The notes under the pieces: generated by a model
What the model saw: the letters and a program-made list of their open reading frames with translations, nothing else
The model's database searches: none
What the model was told of the DNA's origin: nothing
DNA from: Vagococcus entomophilus
GTDB lineage: Bacteria > Bacillota > Bacilli > Lactobacillales > Vagococcaceae
Direction of reading: 5' to 3'
Assembly (NCBI RefSeq): GCF_003987595.1
Contig: NZ_NGJZ01000002.1
Coordinates: forward strand, 248,001-312,000
DNA length: 64,000 bases
Shown here: positions 25,476 through 34,226 of the stretch, in pieces
Numbering within the stretch: the stretch's first letter is position 1
How the letters are laid out: each line of letters opens with the position of its first letter
Made by a program: the position numbers and the translations under genes

Positions 25476-26134
25476 TGGACCGGATTTTATTAGTGGAGGA
25501 TAATGAATCAATTAATTATTTGGTAAAATCAAGTTTGGAAGCAGTAGGATATACGTGTATTCCTGCTGCTGATGGTGAAGTTGCTGCTGATTTAGTCGAG
25601 CAGGAAGCATTTGATCTAGCGATTGTAGATATTATGTTACCGAAAATAGATGGGTATGAATTAATTCGCTACTTTCAGGAGTTTCAGTTGCCAGTCATCT
25701 TCTTAACTGCAAAAGACAGTTTACAAGATAAAGTGAAAGGGCTTCAACTAGGAGCAGATGATTATATTGCGAAACCTTTTGAAATTGTAGAGTTACTTGC
25801 AAGAGTGGAGGCAGTCCTTAGAAGATTAAAGGGGACGAGAAAACATCTGATTTTTGGAGAGATTGAGCTAAGTGCGAGCGCGCATACCGTTTTTGTTAAA
25901 GGGGAGAGAATTAGGTTGTCTCCCAAAGAATTTAATCTCTTAGAAATATTAATGATTAACAAAAATATAGCCTTGTCTAGGGAGTATCTGTATCAAAAAA
26001 TTTGGGGAAAAGAAGAGTTGGATGATTCTAGAACGGTAGATTTACACGTTCAAAGGCTTCGAAAAAAAGCACATTTGGAAAAATATATTGTGACAATTTC
26101 GAAGTACGGGTACCGAATGGAGTGGGACGGGTGA
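25475..26134 (+). CDS. OmpR/PhoB-family response regulator 1
   Basis: A 219-residue regulator: receiver domain with Asp52 (AIVDIMLPKIDGYEL), Lys in FLTAKDS and GADDYIAKPF, and a C-terminal winged helix (LSPKEFNLLEILM, SRTVDLHVQRLRKK). The ATG overlaps the LCP stop by one base, and the kinase GTG overlaps its own stop. It probably controls this envelope cluster. Confidence 0.93.
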   Translation: MDRILLVEDNESINYLVKSSLEAVGYTCIPAADGEVAADLVEQEAFDLAIVDIMLPKIDGYELIRYFQEFQLPVIFLTAKDSLQDKVKGLQLGADDYIAKPFEIVELLARVEAVLRRLKGTRKHLIFGEIELSASAHTVFVKGERIRLSPKEFNLLEILMINKNIALSREYLYQKIWGKEELDDSRTVDLHVQRLRKKAHLEKYIVTISKYGYRMEWDG

Positions 26135-27534
26135 GGTTATCATTTAAGATTTTTTTGTCGACCTTTACAATTATTCTGCTAATTTTTTCAATTAGCTGTT
26201 CAATTGCACTAGTCTATGTCTTCAATCAAAATTATCAAAGTGAAAAGAAAAAAGCACAAGATGAAAATAAGGCATTGATTTCACTCATCAATAACCAGTT
26301 TCAAAGTAATACGCTCTTTAGTTCCTTTAATTTTGATGGAAATATAAAAGAAGTAGCAAAAGTAATCAATCAATCTTCAGGTTATCTTTTTAAGATTGTA
26401 GATGAAAATGGACAATTACTATATGCTTCAACAGAAGTGAGGAATATCCCTAACCAAAAAGCCTTGTATGACAAAAATTATGATGAGCAAAAAATAAAAT
26501 TAGTTGTTCAAACCGTGCATTATGTAGTAGTTGCTTCACGGATTAAGTTTCGAGAGGAATCGCTTTACATTGAAAACTATCATCCGGTTGAAGAAACTTT
26601 CAAAAGTAAAGCAGTGCTGATAAACGGATATTACAGATTACTTTTGGTCATTATTTGCCTAGGGGCAATCTTGATTGGTTTAAGCTCCATGATACTTACA
26701 AGAACAATCAGTAGTCTTTCAAAAACTTCACGAAGTATTATTAGTGGGAAATTTCATGAGCGGGTCGAGGTAAAAACAAATGATGAAATTGGGCAACTCG
26801 CCAAAGATTTTAACGAAATGACGGATAAGCTCGAACAAAAAATCGATGATGTGAAGCAAGCAAAAGAAAGACAAGAAGAATTTATGGCCAGCTTTGCCCA
26901 TGAGGTAAGAACACCGCTTACGTCTGTCATTGGATATGCGCAAATGCTTCAAATTAATAAGATGAATAAAGCGGAATCAGAAAAAGCTTTATTTTATATT
27001 TTATCAGAAGGAAGACGGATTAATCGCTTGTCCAACAAGCTATTGGAGTTGATATTGCTTGAAAAAAATAAATTGGTATTAGAAGAATTGAGTACAGCTG
27101 TGATACAAGAAGATATAGAAAATTTTTTAAAAGGAATGTTTCAACAAAAGGCTTCATATCAAATTGCGTTAGAAGCTGGAAAAATCTATGCAGATCATGA
27201 TTTGCTCAAGATTTTATTGACCAATGTTCTCTCAAATAGTTTGAAATTCTTACCTGTTGAAACGGGCAACATCACAATCAATGGAAAAGTATTGGAAAAG
27301 GGATATGAAATAGAAATAATAGACAATGGCTGTGGCATTCCTGCAGTTGAGTTGGAAAAAATCAGAGAACCATTTTATCGAGTGGAAAAATCTCGGGAAG
27401 GGAAGAATGTTGGATTGGGGCTTTCAATTGTCCAAAAAATCACAGAAATTCATCAAGCAAAGTGGCAGATTATCAGTCAAGAAGGGCAGGGAACGACGGT
27501 TGTGATTCGATTTTTTGAAGGAAAAAAAATATGA
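26131..27534 (+). CDS. Sensor histidine kinase 1
   Basis: A 467-residue kinase. Helix 1 lies at about residues 5-28, followed by a ~140-residue extracytoplasmic sensor, helix 2 (~172-193), HAMP, HisKA with His257 in SFAHEVRTP, and a HATPase domain with N-box LTNVLSNSLKF, G1 EIIDNGCGIP and G2 GKNVGLGLSIV. GTG 26131 gives a GTGA overlap with the regulator stop and is preferred over GTG 26122. The next gene overlaps by 4 bases. The stimulus is unknown, but neighbours point to envelope state. Confidence 0.92.
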   Translation: MRLSFKIFLSTFTIILLIFSISCSIALVYVFNQNYQSEKKKAQDENKALISLINNQFQSNTLFSSFNFDGNIKEVAKVINQSSGYLFKIVDENGQLLYASTEVRNIPNQKALYDKNYDEQKIKLVVQTVHYVVVASRIKFREESLYIENYHPVEETFKSKAVLINGYYRLLLVIICLGAILIGLSSMILTRTISSLSKTSRSIISGKFHERVEVKTNDEIGQLAKDFNEMTDKLEQKIDDVKQAKERQEEFMASFAHEVRTPLTSVIGYAQMLQINKMNKAESEKALFYILSEGRRINRLSNKLLELILLEKNKLVLEELSTAVIQEDIENFLKGMFQQKASYQIALEAGKIYADHDLLKILLTNVLSNSLKFLPVETGNITINGKVLEKGYEIEIIDNGCGIPAVELEKIREPFYRVEKSREGKNVGLGLSIVQKITEIHQAKWQIISQEGQGTTVVIRFFEGKKI

Positions 27535-28232
27535 AGAAAATTTATTATGGGCTCGCTCTTTTATTTTTAGTCGTTGTAATAGTAGTGGGGTTAATTTTGC
27601 CAACAGAAGTTTTCAAGTGGTATTCCTGGAAAAAACTCAATGAGGTATCGGTTGGGAAAATGACCATTCATGAAGAAAATCAAAGTCAAATGTTGAGCCT
27701 AAGCGAGAAAATTTCCATTCAGTTAAAATATAAAAATACACTCAATACAAATGTTTCACAAAACATAAAAAAACAAGACAAAGTTTTAAAAGAACAGTTA
27801 GAAAGAAAAGTGAATGAATTTTTAAAAGAAGTAAAAGGAATAGACATTAAAGTCAATGTCTATTCTTGGAGCAATGCTTTTTATATGGAAGATGGAAAAT
27901 TTAATAAAACTGCATTATTTTGGTTAGTTGATTTTTCAGCGGAAGGAATAACAGGAGTTGTCGAGATTGAGGACGCTTCTGAAAAAGTTATTATGTTGAG
28001 TGAGTATGAAACCATTCAGCATTCTAGCTTGACAGCACAACAAGTTGCTGAAAACTTTGGGAACTACTTGGGTTTTAAGCTTAAAAATCAGCAAACTACT
28101 GAGCAGAAGTGGGAGGAAACTGATTTACAAAATATTTATTTTTATAAAGAAAAAAAGCATGCTGTCATCTATAAAATTATTAAGGATACGAACTATACCT
28201 CCATAGCAGCTCAACTAGAAAATGACGAATAG
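27531..28232 (+). CDS. Unknown membrane-anchored protein linked to kinase 1
   Basis: A 233-residue protein with one N-terminal membrane helix (about residues 5-25) and a mixed alpha/beta extracytoplasmic domain. No catalytic motif is seen. Its ATG overlaps the kinase stop by 4 bases (ATGA), so it is made with the two-component system. By position it could modulate the kinase, as YycH/YycI do for WalK, but I see no sequence match to those families. Confident as a gene, not as to function. Confidence 0.7.
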   Translation: MKKIYYGLALLFLVVVIVVGLILPTEVFKWYSWKKLNEVSVGKMTIHEENQSQMLSLSEKISIQLKYKNTLNTNVSQNIKKQDKVLKEQLERKVNEFLKEVKGIDIKVNVYSWSNAFYMEDGKFNKTALFWLVDFSAEGITGVVEIEDASEKVIMLSEYETIQHSSLTAQQVAENFGNYLGFKLKNQQTTEQKWEETDLQNIYFYKEKKHAVIYKIIKDTNYTSIAAQLENDE

Positions 28233-28353
28233 AACGTATTTGAAATTAACAATTTCGCAATATCGTGCTAACATCTATAAAACAGTGTATGGTTAGACTA
28301 AGAACAATTAGTACAAACAGTTTGTAGCAATGTGCAACGAGGAGGAGGCAGAA

Positions 28354-28998
28354 TTGTTAGATTTCCGAAATCAAATGGTAAGATTAAAATGGTCATCTGT
28401 CGGAAGTTACGCTATGGCAGCGGTAAAAATGGGTGTGGCATTCTTTTCTTTTTCCATCTTTCTAGGGATTAATGCATTGTATACAGTCGTTGTAGGAATA
28501 GGAAAGCATCAGAGCGTTATTGGGATGATGGATAAAAAAAAACATGGGGCACAGTATTATTATAAAAGGATTGGTGGACTGATATTTTTAGCGAGTCTTC
28601 TATACCTCGCATACACGTTTAAATTGTTTTTTCTCAACCAAACCGTACGTTACACTAATATCAGTGCCATCACTATCGCCACGATTACATTTGGGGAAAT
28701 TGGCGTAAGCATTTACGGTATTATTAAAGCACGAAAAAAGAATGATTTACTAATGAAGGCTGTTAAGTTATTGAATTTGTCCTCTGCACTTGTAGGACTT
28801 GTTTTAACACAAGCTGCTATTCTCTCTTTTGCAGAAACGAAGCCTTACAATGGATATAACGCTATATCTGGCTTTTTATTTGGAGGAATAACGCTAGGAA
28901 TTGGACTGTGGATGATGTGCGAAAAACGTAAAGAAGAACCAGAACACAAGCCAGAACCGAAACCTCTAACGAGCCAACAACAGCACAAAAGTCAATAG
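28354..28998 (+). CDS. Unknown polytopic membrane protein
   Basis: A 214-residue protein with about five hydrophobic helices and a Glu/Lys/Pro-rich cytoplasmic tail (EHKPEPKPLTSQQQ). Start TTG 28354 is preferred because GGAGGAGG ends 5 bases before it, while ATG 28330 lies upstream of that site. It is 121 bases after the previous gene, so it may be the last gene of the envelope cluster or a separate unit. No family recognised. Confidence 0.65.
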   Translation: MLDFRNQMVRLKWSSVGSYAMAAVKMGVAFFSFSIFLGINALYTVVVGIGKHQSVIGMMDKKKHGAQYYYKRIGGLIFLASLLYLAYTFKLFFLNQTVRYTNISAITIATITFGEIGVSIYGIIKARKKNDLLMKAVKLLNLSSALVGLVLTQAAILSFAETKPYNGYNAISGFLFGGITLGIGLWMMCEKRKEEPEHKPEPKPLTSQQQHKSQ

Positions 28999-29048
28999 CA
29001 CTAGACTGGCAGGAGTCTGGTTTTGGTAATAAAAAATAAACTTTGAAG

Positions 29049-29077
29049 AAAGTCGTGAATCGCCACGGCTTTTTTTA
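29049..29077 (+). terminator. Terminator after the envelope cluster
   Basis: AGTCGTG and CACGGCT (one mismatch) form a short stem followed by seven T, about 50 bases after the last stop. Confidence 0.7.
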
Positions 29078-29116
29078 TTTCTCATCATTGTTATGTAAAA
29101 TGAAGTACAAAAAAAA

Positions 29117-29145
29117 TTGATGAAAATGATAGTTAACATTATAAT
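29117..29145 (+). promoter_or_regulatory. Promoter of a tiny transcription unit
   Basis: TTGATG (29117-29122), exactly 17 bases, TATAAT (29140-29145). It is followed by a perfect AAGGAGG at 29165-29171. Confidence 0.65.
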
Positions 29146-29179
29146 TTAACTATTTTGTTATGATAAGGAGGTAAGCTAT

Positions 29180-29338
29180 CTGGGAAAAAGAAAAAAGCTG
29201 AGTCTATTTCAACTTGTCTTAAGAGGCCAGGTAGAATAATTGAAAGTATACCAAGTAGTAATGCTCCTTTTTATTATGATGAACGTAAGCCTTCTTTATG
29301 AATCTAGAAGGTTGAAGAGATACTATGAATTGAGCAAT
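29180..29338 (+). other. Unannotated small ORF(s) with CTG/TTG starts
   Basis: Eight bases after AAGGAGG is a CTG opening a 19-codon basic peptide (LGKRKKLSLFQLVLRGQVE, stop TAA at 29237-29239). TTG follows at once in the same frame and opens a hydrophobic peptide (QVVMLLFIMMNVSLLYESR, then basic LKRYYELSN) that runs into the terminator at 29342. With a consensus promoter upstream and a terminator downstream, this is a transcription unit of about 225 bases. It may encode one or two short peptides, be a mutated small gene (ATG to CTG, plus a stop), or be a non-coding RNA. No family recognised. Confidence 0.45.
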
Positions 29339-29378
29339 AAAAAAGACAAAATTTCAATAACACGAAATTTTGTCTTTA
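29337..29378. terminator. Bidirectional terminator (tiny unit / CHAP gene)
   Basis: Perfect arms AAAGACAAAATTTC and GAAATTTTGTCTTT with an 8-base loop; on the minus strand a T run follows directly, 40 bases after the CHAP stop. Confidence 0.85.
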
Positions 29379-29419
29379 ATTTTAGCGGATGCCATCTAAG
29401 TAAAAAATTTGTTTAATAG

Positions 29420-30298
29420 TTAGAAATGAACAATTCCAGCAACCGCATCATCCATAGAAACATCTCGTTCGTGGAATGAAGTTCCTGACCAGTTTCCTTC
29501 ATAAATATGGAAAGTTCCATTTGAATTAACAGCAGTTATGTAAGCGACATGACCATATGGAGGAGTATAGTAAGGAGGAACTCCTTTGAACGAAACGACA
29601 GCTCCAGCTACCGGAGTCATATCCACTTTGATCCCCCGTGCCTTAGCATTTGCAGCCCAATCTGAACCGTTTCCTAAATAGTTGAATTGGTCAATGCTAA
29701 TGCCTTTGTAAGCTAAAATTCCAGCAACAAAACTTGTACATTGCTGTGCTGGATAGCTCCAACCACCAGTATTAAAGCCATTAATACCTGCTTCTTTGAT
29801 TTTTGCTAAGTCTGGATCTGGGTCTGGTGTTGGAGTATCAGAAATCACCAATCTATTACCCAAAGCTTTTCGACTAAGCCAAACTGGTTCCCCACCAATG
29901 GTTAAGCAAACGTTAGTATCATCAAGATAAGTAACTGCAAATTCGCTTTTCCCAAAAATAAAATAAGAACCTTTATGTAATGTTTGATCAGCTAACGGTT
30001 TGCCCGTTTTGTCAGTTGTTGTTAACGGACCCACTGGGATATAATTATTATAGTCGATTGGTGCAATTGCAATGCTGTTATCCACCACATACCAATTTCC
30101 ATTCGATTGTTGCTCTAAACTACTCACATTATAAACCCCATTGATATGAGCGGTTTGTTTGCTTGAAATGAAACTCATTTTTTTATTTGAGAGGGGATCA
30201 ATAGACTGGGCAAAAGCTTGATTTGTGTGAATAAATGCTAGTGGAATGAACAATGTGACGATAAAAGCGGTAAATAGTAATAATTTCCTCTTTAACAT
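29420..30298 (-). CDS. Secreted CHAP-domain peptidoglycan hydrolase
   Basis: A 292-residue secreted protein. ATG 30298 follows AGAGGTG; the upstream ATG at 30334 adds a charged piece before the signal peptide and lacks a ribosome site. The signal peptide is about residues 1-30 (cleavage after QAFA). The middle region (~35-160) looks like small SH3-like beta units. The CHAP domain is at ~175-292, with Cys187 in QQCTSFVAG and His250 in YGHVAYI, then IYEGNWSG. CHAP enzymes act as amidases or endopeptidases on peptidoglycan. Its promoter carries a cre site, implying carbon catabolite control. Confidence 0.88.
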   Translation of the reverse strand: MLKRKLLLFTAFIVTLFIPLAFIHTNQAFAQSIDPLSNKKMSFISSKQTAHINGVYNVSSLEQQSNGNWYVVDNSIAIAPIDYNNYIPVGPLTTTDKTGKPLADQTLHKGSYFIFGKSEFAVTYLDDTNVCLTIGGEPVWLSRKALGNRLVISDTPTPDPDPDLAKIKEAGINGFNTGGWSYPAQQCTSFVAGILAYKGISIDQFNYLGNGSDWAANAKARGIKVDMTPVAGAVVSFKGVPPYYTPPYGHVAYITAVNSNGTFHIYEGNWSGTSFHERDVSMDDAVAGIVHF

Positions 30299-30339
30299 AG
30301 TGAACACCTCTTCGATTTTTATTATTGTGAACAACCCTA

Positions 30340-30367
30340 ATTATACTTGAAAGCGTATACAAAACAA
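30340..30367 (-). promoter_or_regulatory. Promoter of the CHAP gene with embedded cre site
   Basis: On the minus strand TTGTTT (30362-30367) and TATAAT (30340-30345) are 16 bases apart. The spacer holds TGAAAGCGTATACA (30348-30361, plus-strand reading), which with flanking T and A fits the cre consensus WTGNAANCGNWNNCW throughout. CcpA bound there would block the promoter. Confidence 0.7.
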
Positions 30368-30849
30368 GCGTTTTATTTAATTCCACATGAATTTCTCTTT
30401 TATTTTTAATGTTAAATGTTTGATTAGATTCTGTGCTACTAATCCTTTTATGCATTTTGCAAAGTTGTACGATTTAACAGCAATCAGTACGCAATTTTTC
30501 TCCTTAGATTCAAAAGATAGTCTTTATCCAAAAAAAAGTGTCAGAGCGATTCATAGTGGATGAAATCTTCTTAAAAGCTCAAAAAAGAGAAAGTTAGTTG
30601 GACAAACCAGCTAGCTCTATCTCAAAGTCATATAGAGTATTAAATAAATTAAAACAGCAACATTTCACTTTAAGCGAGAATGACTTATTCTTAAGAGGAA
30701 AGTTTGCTGTTTTTTTGCTTGTCCAACTTTATTTTTCGACTTATAAGCATAATAGTGACTATTAATCAAATGGCAACATTTTAACAGTAGTTCAGTAACA
30801 GATATTGGATAAGATAAGGTCCTAAAGACAACGAAATGGAGTGGAGAAA
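30368..30849. other. Gene-free gap with nested inverted repeats
   Basis: No coding gene is supported. TTGGACAA (30598-30605) and TTGTCCAA (30719-30726) enclose a second inverted repeat, AAAACAGCAA...TTTGCTGTTTT (30651-30712), which ends in a T run. This may be a structured RNA or a terminator, but no gene directly before it needs one. GGAG at 30838-30841 serves the next gene. Confidence 0.45.
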
Positions 30850-32157
30850 ATGGCCAATTTAAATAAAGTAACAAATGAAAAAATAAAAAGCGAAAAGATA
30901 AGAACCGGACAATCGTTTCTTTACCGAAAAGATGGGTTTGAAAGTATGGTGTTTGAGATTAATTTGAAGCAAAAAATTAGTGGCGTATTACTTCAGCAAG
31001 CTTTTGCCCAAGTGATAGCGTGGTATCCGTATTTGACCCAAAAATTTGTCGAAAGGCAAGGAGACTTTTATTTGGTGGAAAATACCGTTCCGTTTTGGAT
31101 TCGAAATAGTGCAGCTTGCTTACCGCTTGGTGGATCCGCTACAGGGGGACATTTATTAGATGTACACTACCAAGAGCAGACGATTTATGTCGACTTTCAT
31201 CATGGCTTGTGTGATGGACGGGGAATTCTTCCGTTTATTAGGGGACTAACCCGCTATTACATCGGTCTTTGTACGCAAGATGTCGAGCAAATTTTAAGGG
31301 AAAGATCGAACGACCAAAAAGCAGAATTTGAAACATTAGAGCCAGGAAATATCGAACTTTTGGCAACAACGAACAATCAATTACCTACGATTACAAAAAA
31401 AGGCTATTCATTGCCAGAAGCACGTGCTCAAAAAGAGCGTGTTAAGGAGAGTTGCTTGACGAAAGTAAGGATTAATGCCGATTCCCTATTGTCATTTGGA
31501 AAACAGATTGGGGCAACACCTGCGATTAGTATGAGTTATCTGTTTTCAAAAGCAATTTGGGCACAAAAGTTAGTCGATGAGGAAGATTTGGCGGTAGTTT
31601 GTAACTTGGTTTCAGACTTAAGAGGGGCCTCTCCGGTACTTGAACGAACGCACCGCAACTGTGTCAGCAGCTTACAGTTGCCCTATAATGGAAAAAATTG
31701 TGCGCCTAAGCAGTATGCACAAAAAAGCAGAGAAAAATTACAGGCATTTAAACAGCCAGAAAACTTGCGGAATGAATTAAAAAAAGTTCGTTCTTTGAGT
31801 GATCAATTAGATAAATTGCCAAGCTTCAAGCAAAAGCAAGAAGCACTATCTTTTTTTGATACCTTACTTACAGATACCTTTATCTTAAGTTATGTTGGAC
31901 GGATGGAACTGAAAGAGGCAGAACCATATATTGAGAGTATTCATACGTATAGCAGTGGAACTAGAGGCGTCTCCATCGAGATGCTTGCCGTAGAAAAGGA
32001 ATTTTATTTAGACATTATGCAAAGTTTTGAGCAGCAAGAGTACATACAGGCTTTTTTTGATCAGTTAGAAAAGTACGCCATTGAATATACAATTGAATCA
32101 ACAAGAAAAGTCAAAACACCTAAAGATGACATTCAAAAAATAGCTAGTAATGAGTAA
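30850..32157 (+). CDS. Condensation-fold acyltransferase-like protein
   Basis: A 435-residue protein of the CoA-dependent acyltransferase/condensation superfamily. The catalytic-type motif HHGLCDG (residues 117-123, HHxxxDG) is intact. The C-terminal part has FILSYVGRMEL and SSGTRGVSIEMLA, similar to the DFG-like closing region of the fold. Relatives include alcohol O-acetyltransferases and stand-alone condensation enzymes; there is no carrier protein nearby. ATG 30850 has GGAG 8 bases upstream. Single gene; substrate unknown. Confidence 0.72.
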   Translation: MANLNKVTNEKIKSEKIRTGQSFLYRKDGFESMVFEINLKQKISGVLLQQAFAQVIAWYPYLTQKFVERQGDFYLVENTVPFWIRNSAACLPLGGSATGGHLLDVHYQEQTIYVDFHHGLCDGRGILPFIRGLTRYYIGLCTQDVEQILRERSNDQKAEFETLEPGNIELLATTNNQLPTITKKGYSLPEARAQKERVKESCLTKVRINADSLLSFGKQIGATPAISMSYLFSKAIWAQKLVDEEDLAVVCNLVSDLRGASPVLERTHRNCVSSLQLPYNGKNCAPKQYAQKSREKLQAFKQPENLRNELKKVRSLSDQLDKLPSFKQKQEALSFFDTLLTDTFILSYVGRMELKEAEPYIESIHTYSSGTRGVSIEMLAVEKEFYLDIMQSFEQQEYIQAFFDQLEKYAIEYTIESTRKVKTPKDDIQKIASNE

Positions 32158-32376
32158 AAGGCACCGAACAACTAGCAGTATTCCTCCTGTCCAAAACTAA
32201 AAAAGCCCTCTTTCATTTTTATCTATTAACATTTTAGCAATACTTTGAAAGTATTCTATCAATATTGGGCGAGTATGCTGACAACTAAGGTTTGAACGAA
32301 CATCGGAAAGATGCTACACTATGGGCAATTAAACTAGATGTTTTTTGAAAGTGAAAGCCTAAAAGGAGAATACGAG

Positions 32377-33048
32377 ATGATTAAACTATTAGTTTTAGAA
32401 GATGATATTGCGCTCAATCAAATTGTGACAGCATTCTTGAGTATGCAAGGCTATCAGTCTAAAGGATGTACACAGGCTAACGATGCTTATGAAGCAATGT
32501 ATAATGAACACTACGATCTCATCATTTCAGATATCATGATGCCCAATATAGACGGTTTTGAATTTGCCAAAACGGTGCGGAAGATCAACCCAAGTATCCC
32601 CATTTTATTTATGTCTGCTCGAGATGATATTTCTGCCAAACAAAAAGGCTATCAAGCAGGGATTGATGACTACATGGTAAAACCAGTAGATTTGGAAGAA
32701 TTAACATTAAGGATTGAAGCACTCATTCGTAGAGCGAATATTGTGAACGAAAAAAAGATTGAGCTTGGGAAATTGGTTTTAGATGCAGAAGCCATATCTG
32801 CTACTTGGAATGGAACTGACATATCTGTTACGGTGCGAGAATTTAATATTTTGTATAAATTATTAGCCCATCCCAATCATGCCTTTTCAAGAGCACAGTT
32901 GATGGATGAATTTTGGGACTTAGATAGTACTGCAAGCTTGAGGGCAGTAGACGTCTACATTACGAAACTAAGAGATAAATTCTCTCAAGTAGAAGAATTT
33001 AGTATTGTAACTGTGCATGGTTTAGGCTACAAGGCGGTGATCCAGTGA
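32377..33048 (+). CDS. OmpR-family response regulator 2
   Basis: A 223-residue regulator with Asp52 (LIISDIMMPNIDGFEF), FMSARDD and GIDDYMVKP in the receiver, and an OmpR winged helix (VTVREFNILYKLL, RAVDVYITKLRDK). ATG 32377 follows AAGGAG with 8 bases spacing; the frame from 32338 has no such site. The kinase GTG overlaps its stop. The resemblance is to the VanR/SaeR-like branch, without a specific match. Confidence 0.92.
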   Translation: MIKLLVLEDDIALNQIVTAFLSMQGYQSKGCTQANDAYEAMYNEHYDLIISDIMMPNIDGFEFAKTVRKINPSIPILFMSARDDISAKQKGYQAGIDDYMVKPVDLEELTLRIEALIRRANIVNEKKIELGKLVLDAEAISATWNGTDISVTVREFNILYKLLAHPNHAFSRAQLMDEFWDLDSTASLRAVDVYITKLRDKFSQVEEFSIVTVHGLGYKAVIQ

Positions 33049-34112
33049 GTCTTAAGAAGCGCAAGAAAAACCGGAAAATTAGCCGTTTTTCTTGGGTAGA
33101 GTTTATCTTATTTTTTACCTGTCTTGTGATTTTTTCCGCACTACCAGCTATAATGTATGGCTACGATACAGGCATTTTTGAGATTGCTGGCAAGTATTTA
33201 GGGTGGTATTTGCTGTACTGGGCTATTATGACAGCACTTTTTTGTGCTTATACAGCTTTTGAGAAGTATCGTACGTTTGACAAGCCACTGAACCAATTAA
33301 GTGATGCAACAAAAAAAGTAGCAGAAGGCGATTTTTCAGTTTACTTAAAACCTGTTCATACAATTGACAAGGCAGATTATATCGATCAAATGTTTGCTGA
33401 TTTTAATCGGATGGTCAAAGAATTGGGCTCACTGGAAACGCTGAAAACAGATTTTGTATCGAATGTATCTCATGAAATTAAAACGCCATTATCAATTATC
33501 CAAAATTATGCGACTGCCTTACAAAGTACTCAAGTAGATGAAAAAATGAAACAAGAATATCTTCAAACCATTATTCAAGCTTCTCAAAACTTAAGCAGTC
33601 TAGTCACCAACATTTTAAGTTTAAATAAGCTTGAAAATCAAGGGATTATTTTACCTGCTGAGCCATATAATGTATGTGAACAATTGACAGAATGTATTCT
33701 CTCATTTGACTCGTTGTTTACTAAGAAAAAGTTGACTATTGAAGCTGAAATAGAGGATTGCGCATTTATTCGAGCGGATGAGCACTTGATTGAAATCATC
33801 TGGCGCAATCTGTTAAGTAATGCGGTGAAGTTTACCCCCGAGGAAGGAAGCATTGCCATAAAACAGTACTCAACGGACAACCAAATCATTGTTGAAGTCA
33901 AAGATAGCGGCATGGGTATGGACGAAGCAACTAGAAAGAGAATTTTCGAAAAATTTTACCAGGGAGATACATCACATTCCAAAGATGGTAATGGATTAGG
34001 GATGGCGTTGGTAGCACGTGTTGTAGATATGATGGATGGAACCCTAAAAGTCGAAAGTAAGTTGGATCAAGGGACAACTTTTACTGTTTGTTTGAATGCG
34101 TATTTGAATTAA
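33045..34112 (+). CDS. Sensor histidine kinase 2
   Basis: A 355-residue kinase with two N-terminal membrane helices (~18-40 and ~55-78) and almost no extracellular loop. HAMP (PLNQLSDATKKVAEGDFSVY), HisKA with His143 in VSHEIKTP, and HATPase (WRNLLSNAVKFTPEEG, VKDSGMGMD, GNGLGMALVARVV) follow. Such short-loop kinases often sense membrane stress directly or via a partner. The GTG start overlaps the regulator stop (GTGA). Two small genes follow. Confidence 0.92.
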   Translation: MSLKKRKKNRKISRFSWVEFILFFTCLVIFSALPAIMYGYDTGIFEIAGKYLGWYLLYWAIMTALFCAYTAFEKYRTFDKPLNQLSDATKKVAEGDFSVYLKPVHTIDKADYIDQMFADFNRMVKELGSLETLKTDFVSNVSHEIKTPLSIIQNYATALQSTQVDEKMKQEYLQTIIQASQNLSSLVTNILSLNKLENQGIILPAEPYNVCEQLTECILSFDSLFTKKKLTIEAEIEDCAFIRADEHLIEIIWRNLLSNAVKFTPEEGSIAIKQYSTDNQIIVEVKDSGMGMDEATRKRIFEKFYQGDTSHSKDGNGLGMALVARVVDMMDGTLKVESKLDQGTTFTVCLNAYLN

Positions 34113-34226
34113 TTTTTTGTTTGCTAACTGAGAGACGAAAATTTTCATAGAGTAGCAACATTTTGGCAAAGATTTTAAAATATTATTTTAGTAAACTGAA
34201 ACAAATAAAATAGAGGAGGAAATGAA

